Shown in pieces: positions 60,060 to 64,000 of a stretch of DNA of 64,000 nucleotides (positions are counted from its first letter, which is position 1; each line of letters starts with the position of its first letter). Source of the stretch: Lepidostoma basale (lineage: Eukaryota > Arthropoda > Insecta > Trichoptera > Lepidostomatidae). The stretch spans positions 100,001 to 164,000 of the forward strand of contig JAHDVF020000447.1 of assembly GCA_022606425.2 (NCBI GenBank), read 5' to 3'. The notes under the pieces were generated by a model. It made no database searches, was not told the origin of the DNA, and saw nothing but the letters and a program-made list of their open reading frames with translations. A program made the position numbers and the translations under genes.

Positions 60060-60235
60060 CTGAAAGTTGGTACATATGTAATATCATGTTATTTTATAAC
60101 AGATTCTATTCCTAAGGTCTATATCTACACACCTGTACAGTGTCCCATGCAAGACAATAATTATGTATTCAAATTATAGGAAAGTATATTTGAATGGTTG
60201 AAGTAATACATATAGGCACCAAGTACCAAAAAGAA

Positions 60236-60712
60236 TAAATGAGGGTTTGAATCACTGGCATTAGAATTCATTTTATAATCTTCAATATGAGCAGAAAATA
60301 GCTCATTATTATGAAGAAGGAATCTGGTAGTGTCCAGGCTTGAACTCAAATCTCCTAGTTCAGGAACCAAGCATTCTGTCCTCTAGACCAAAGCGTGTGC
60401 CGTGGCACACTGGTGTACCGTGGTCATCAGTTGGTGTGCCGCGGAAAAAGTCAATGTTTTGTGAAGATAATACACCTAAAAATAGCTGAGGGCTATAGAG
60501 CGTGGCGGGAAAGCCTCACCCGCGTGGCGCGCCTCGCTCACAAGCTATCGCCGAACACAGCACGCATGCGTATCGAGTAAGTACTTGTATTTACTCGTTT
60601 AGTAATAAATAAATATTAAATAAACATAGCTTTTTTCTTCCTTTAAAATTACTTGATTTGATTGGTGTACCTTGAACATAAAAAGTTTGCGGAACACTGC
60701 TCTAGACCACCA
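60236..60712 (-). mobile_element. SINE-2, split by a hAT element
   Basis: Minus strand from 60,712: GGTGGTCTAG, resumed after the insertion by GTCTAGAGGACAGAATGCTT, GGTTCCTGAACTAGGAGATT, GAGTTCAAGCCTGGACAC and CCTTCTTCATAATAATGAGC. Confidence 0.8.
60389..60699. mobile_element. hAT-like non-autonomous element
   Basis: 311 bp, ends CAAAGCGTGTGCCG and CGGAACACTG (reverse CAGTGTTCCG). The 8-bp duplication CTCTAGAC lies at 60,381-60,388 and 60,700-60,707. No coding. Related remnant at 29,080. Confidence 0.85.
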
Positions 60713-61105
60713 CCCTATTAGTGTTCCGTGTTCAGTAAACTACAGTGTGCAGAAACTGCAGTATTTTTGGTACTTAGTGCCTATTTTACTTCAACTGTTC
60801 ATTTCTTAACACTGATGAATGAGAAGTTAACATTTTAGTAAGCAATAACCTAATAAATAATCCTATTAAATAAAAAGGATTGAAACCAATAATAATATGT
60901 GGAAGAATAAGTAGCATCGCTCTATGTAGTAACCACGGGGGCAAGGAAAATGCCTTAGCTTATGGTATTATAAAAATATAACGCCTGGCGCCCCTGGAAA
61001 GGACACAAAATCAGCCAAACTTTCCATCACAATAACAAGAGAAAGAACGGAGAGGTCTTGCGTTTGATGCAAATAAGAAGAAGATGTCAATATAGACCGA
61101 CAAGT

Positions 61106-61484
61106 CGTCACCTGAGAGTAAGAAGGTTCCAACTGACAAAAGTAAAAAGCTGAGAAAAATGAAGTCAAAGTTTTGTTGGTTTTGGGTGTGTATCTTGGAA
61201 TAAAGGGGTTTTATTCCAATTTCCAGAGATTCTTTTACCGAGAAACGTGTAAATTTTGTCTGGCAACTATGGAATAATAAAGTTCTAAGTTTAAATGAAT
61301 CCTTCTTCAGTGAATCGTGTGTTTTGAATGATGGAACTTGATTCTTTTCGTAACATCAAAATGACGATACTATTACATGTTTTTTTTAATTGTACGTATA
61401 GATAAGGTTAGTAAGAACCCTTTTCACGAAAAAAAGCCAAATGTGATATTTTGTTAGTTGGAACCCTCTTACTCTCAGGTGACG
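61106..61484. mobile_element. 379-bp TIR element with AAGT duplication
   Basis: TIRs CGTCACCTGAGAGTAAGA (61,106) and the complement ending 61,484, ~36 bp with few mismatches. AAGT is duplicated at 61,102-61,105 and 61,485-61,488. Non-coding. Confidence 0.8.
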
Positions 61485-62187
61485 AAGTACCAAAAAAATA
61501 GATTTCAAGTTATTAATGGGATAAAAGACTGAAAAATCTTTCTTTAAAAACAGGAAAATTTGTTATATTAGGTTAAGCTTAATCCATGGAGAATATTAAA
61601 TAGAAATATCATGAAAACAGTATCAAAAATATAGAAATAAGATATGCTGATTGTGTGCAAGGCAGAGACAGTGTCAAACAAAGAGGAAAGGACAGGCGGT
61701 TAACCACAAAGCAAAGAAAGTACTCAACACAGAGAAGCAGTGATAATGTATTAGAAACATGTTTGAAAGCTAATAACTAAACACTAAAAAGATTAAACAC
61801 ATGTTAACCCTTTATAGGTCATAAGCTAAAAATGGATAGTTTTGAGACCGGCAACATTAAGGTCTATATTTCTATAATTTTTCAAGTTATAAACACCCTT
61901 ATGAATTTTAATCAATCTCAGATAACCCACAGAGGTCTTGAACCTAACCAACCGCCCTGAAGTTCGCACATATTGAGTAGATGATGAATAATGCGTCCCG
62001 GTCAGTTATCTGACCGGTGTCCGTTTAGCGACCGTTTTTCAAAAACAGTGTTTTTGAGTTCTTGTTTTTCGAAAACTATTATTATTTTGAGAAACGTCTA
62101 TAAAATGAATGTAGTAACTATTCTTGTAACAGAAATAACCAAAATTTAATTTTTTTCCTAAAATCCATAAACACCAATTTTTTATCT

Positions 62188-62465
62188 TAACCGCCCTACC
62201 TTTGGGTAATTTAATTCTATTTTAATTATATTTTTTTAAATTACGAAACGTCAAATACTCGGCCGCACACTTCGCCTACCCCTTGTAAAACTATCATATT
62301 TATGAAGACTTGTACTCGAGTGTTGTTGGCACACACGCGTGTCCCTAACAGTTTGTACATTTTAGGTACATTACTTTTTCTCAAGCGCGTACGTGATACG
62401 GGATAGCGCAGAATGGTACAGTCACAGTGAACGTATCACGTACGTTCAAATACGTAGGGTGGTTA
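62188..62465 (-). repeat. CACCCTACGTA element, second copy
   Basis: Reverse orientation of 58,242-58,543. Shared: GAGAAAAAGTAATGTACCTA, CACACGCGTGT and ATGATAGTTTTACAAGGGG (the last two read in reverse). Ends TAACCGCCCTACC and ACGTAGGGTGGTTA are a short imperfect TIR, so probably a MITE. Confidence 0.75.
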
Positions 62466-62591
62466 AAAAAAACAGAGGTGTTTGTCAAAATGAATATGGA
62501 ATACATTAAAAAAAGAATTAAGCATAAATCTTTTTAAAAATAAGTTGTCCTATAAAGGGATAAGAGAGTATTGCAAAAGACATACATATGC

Positions 62592-62800
62592 TAAAGTTTT
62601 TATTGTTTCTTGAATGAATCATCATCAGTAAAACTCCATATTAAATAATGAATACGAATGAAAACGTCCATTTTATGCAAGTTTTATTATATTCCTGGGA
62701 ATAGGAACATTTTATTAATACCTTAGAAAGGTGAAACATGTCATTCACATAAAATATAATAAAACTTCTAGAAAACAAATGTTTTCATTCGTATTAATTA
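62592..62800. repeat. FB2 fold-back element
   Basis: Arms AATGAAAACGTCCATTTTAT and AAAACAAATGTTTTCATTCG. The right-arm motif TTATTAATACCTTAGAAAGGTGAAACATGTC (62,709-62,741, interrupted by variants) has stem II ACCTT/AAGGT, a changed but still pairing version of GCCTT/AAGGC. Confidence 0.65.
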
Positions 62801-62912
62801 TGCCAAAGGTATTTTCAAACACAAGAAACTGTTTATTGAGATTGCAAGCACAAGAATGAGAAAGAATAAAGCAATATAAGCGGAGAGGAACATGTGAAAG
62901 AGAGTCCTTTAC

Positions 62913-62989
62913 CATTCGGCGGAGAAGCGGTTCTCCTGCGACACCAGGCGGCCCACCATGTTGGGGTCGTTCTCCTCGAACCACTTGCC
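62913..62989 (-). CDS. NACHT/WD-repeat protein, exon 1 of those seen
   Basis: 77 bp; acceptor TTCTGGTGCAG, donor AATG|GTAAAG. Phase 0 start, phase 2 end; joins the next exon as a Cys codon. Encodes GKWFEENDPNMVGRLVSQEN then RFSAE. In NWD and TEP1-like STAND proteins a short xxGKW segment with an acidic loop precedes the RKLxELPYH motif, which is the order found here. Upstream exons with the NACHT NTPase must lie beyond 63,000. Confidence 0.85.
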
Positions 62990-62999
62990 CTGCACCAGA

Positions 63000-63325
63000 A
63001 CACACGTCACACAGCCATGGAGATATTGTCACAATAACAGTAAACAGTAAGCCTTGGGTTCTTGGATATGTAAGTGTAAATAAATTAAGATTGCAATGAC
63101 CTCCAAATGTTGATCAAAGAGAATACCACAAGCCACAGATATACCCGAGTTCTCTAGATTTATATCTAGAGAACTCGGGTTTTGAATTTGGTTCTTTCTT
63201 GTTTTCAATTTATGAAAGATATTGTATTGATGACTTAACACAAATGATCAAATGATTTTAAATAATACAGTTTAAATTTGCTTCTGATAGATTATAAGTA
63301 TAAAGAAGTATTTTATAAATGAAAA
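63000..63325. other. Intronic DNA with a perfect 17-bp hairpin
   Basis: 63,143-63,159 and 63,164-63,180 are perfect inverted repeats (ACCCGAGTTCTCTAGAT) with a 4-nt loop. No exon recognised. Confidence 0.7.
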
Positions 63326-63935
63326 ACTAACTAACTAACCATCACGCCGTTTCACCAAAGGAGTAGACAGAAAAAATGGACTGCCACACTGTTATTTTCA
63401 GACGTACTTCTCTCGCTTTCTCAACATTCATACATCATGTCATGCACGTTCGTCGATTTTTTTGACACCTCTCGTGGCCAACATTTAATATTTGATTGTG
63501 CCACGTTTTCTTCTATTTCTTGTCCATTTACATATACATTATTTACATATCGCACCTTTGGCAAGACAAGGGCATAATTGTTAAAAATTCTCAAAATGAG
63601 TTAAGTATGGCAATGTATTTTTAAAAACATGCCTTTATCTGGAGGAACAAAATCACTCATTAAGTTCAGTCTCATTTAGCCAGAGGGCGATAGTGTATGA
63701 TCAATATAGCCATAATAACACCATTAATATTATTTATTTAATATTAATTGTCTCTAATAAAAAATTACAAAACGTGCAATCGTGCCATTGTCTGTGCCGT
63801 GATATGTCCAAACCATGTCAATAATCCTATCATTATTTGGTTCATAACACTTTCATTCACACTGCATTCACTTCTTATAATTATTTTGACACTCTATCTC
63901 ATATACAGATTTACCACAATTTCATAATAAACTTG
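63326..63935 (-). mobile_element. LINE-A fragment, interrupted
   Basis: 63,326-63,551: (AACT)n, CCATCACGCCGTTTCACC and ATCATGTCATGCACGTTCGT. 63,806-63,935: ATGTCCAAACCATGTCAATA and CACACTGCATTCACTTCTTA, the next part of the same consensus. The ~250 bp between is foreign, with no ends recognised. Confidence 0.75.
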
Positions 63936-64000
63936 GGATATATTTCTTAATGTATATTTTTGATTGATTGTATTTGAGGGTAGTTATAAACAATCCCTGC

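Larger units (their letters stand above)
60060..62912. other. 2.85-kb intron loaded with mobile elements
   Basis: Contains SINE-2 (60,236-60,712, split), a hAT element (60,389-60,699), a 379-bp TIR element (61,106-61,484), a CACCCTACGTA element (62,188-62,465) and an FB2 copy (62,592-62,800). The bounding splice sites are the donor at 62,912 and acceptor at 60,060. No additional exon recognised. Confidence 0.8.

Noticed and set aside
59481..60115. Open frames on the plus strand and in other minus frames over the 59.5-60.1 kb exon
   Set aside because: They are shadows of the GC-rich exon 60,059-59,520, whose frame is fixed by splice phase and WD/NWD motifs.

Overview
This is nuclear DNA of an animal, most likely an insect and possibly a lepidopteran. 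The reasons are AT-rich sequence, a split gene with GT-AG introns, many 5'-truncated non-LTR retrotransposons (LINEs), tRNA-derived SINEs, a mariner transposase remnant and hAT-type elements. No species-diagnostic gene is present, so the taxon is an inference. Nothing looks bacterial or viral, and there is no operon or CRISPR array.

The only host gene I can support is on the minus strand at 57.4-63.0 kb. Five exons (62,989-62,913; 60,059-59,520; 59,429-59,312; 58,817-58,688; 57,530-57,458) join with consistent reading phase. They encode the middle of a NACHT and WD-repeat protein (NWD1/NWD2-like): the segment after the NTPase and the first WD blades. Both ends of the gene lie outside what I can see. 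Its introns are full of mobile elements.

The remaining ~57 kb is gene-poor repeat sequence. I use local labels for the families. LINE-A is the commonest: about 30 truncated ORF2 3' ends terminating in a (GTTA)n or similar tail. LINE-B to LINE-O are other non-LTR tails, several ending in (GAA)n, some with clear target-site duplications. SINE-1 and SINE-2 are tRNA-derived. FB1 to FB9 are fold-back elements made of two inverted arms. Several hAT-like and other terminal-inverted-repeat elements are nested in these. There are also satellite-like arrays: five ~440-bp units at 52,972-55,171 and seven 66/70-bp units at 32,325-32,796.

The most interesting signal is that the fold-back families carry hammerhead ribozyme (HHR) motifs. 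The best one (minus strand, 2412-2371) has stem I, a CUGANGA box, stem II, GAAA, a palindromic stem III and the cleavage-site C in correct order. The same architecture with different stem sequences recurs in FB2-FB6, FB8 and FB9. In FB2 the core change C3 to U is accompanied by G8 to A, which would keep the 3-8 base pair. A GIY-YIG endonuclease remnant of a Penelope-like element lies directly beside one FB1 arm (28,730-29,062). Penelope-like elements are known to carry type I hammerheads, so FB1 may derive from such an element. Other structural stories are two insertions with the 5'-inversion expected of twin priming, two hAT elements carrying LINE fragments, and several non-repetitive islands that could be conserved non-coding DNA.
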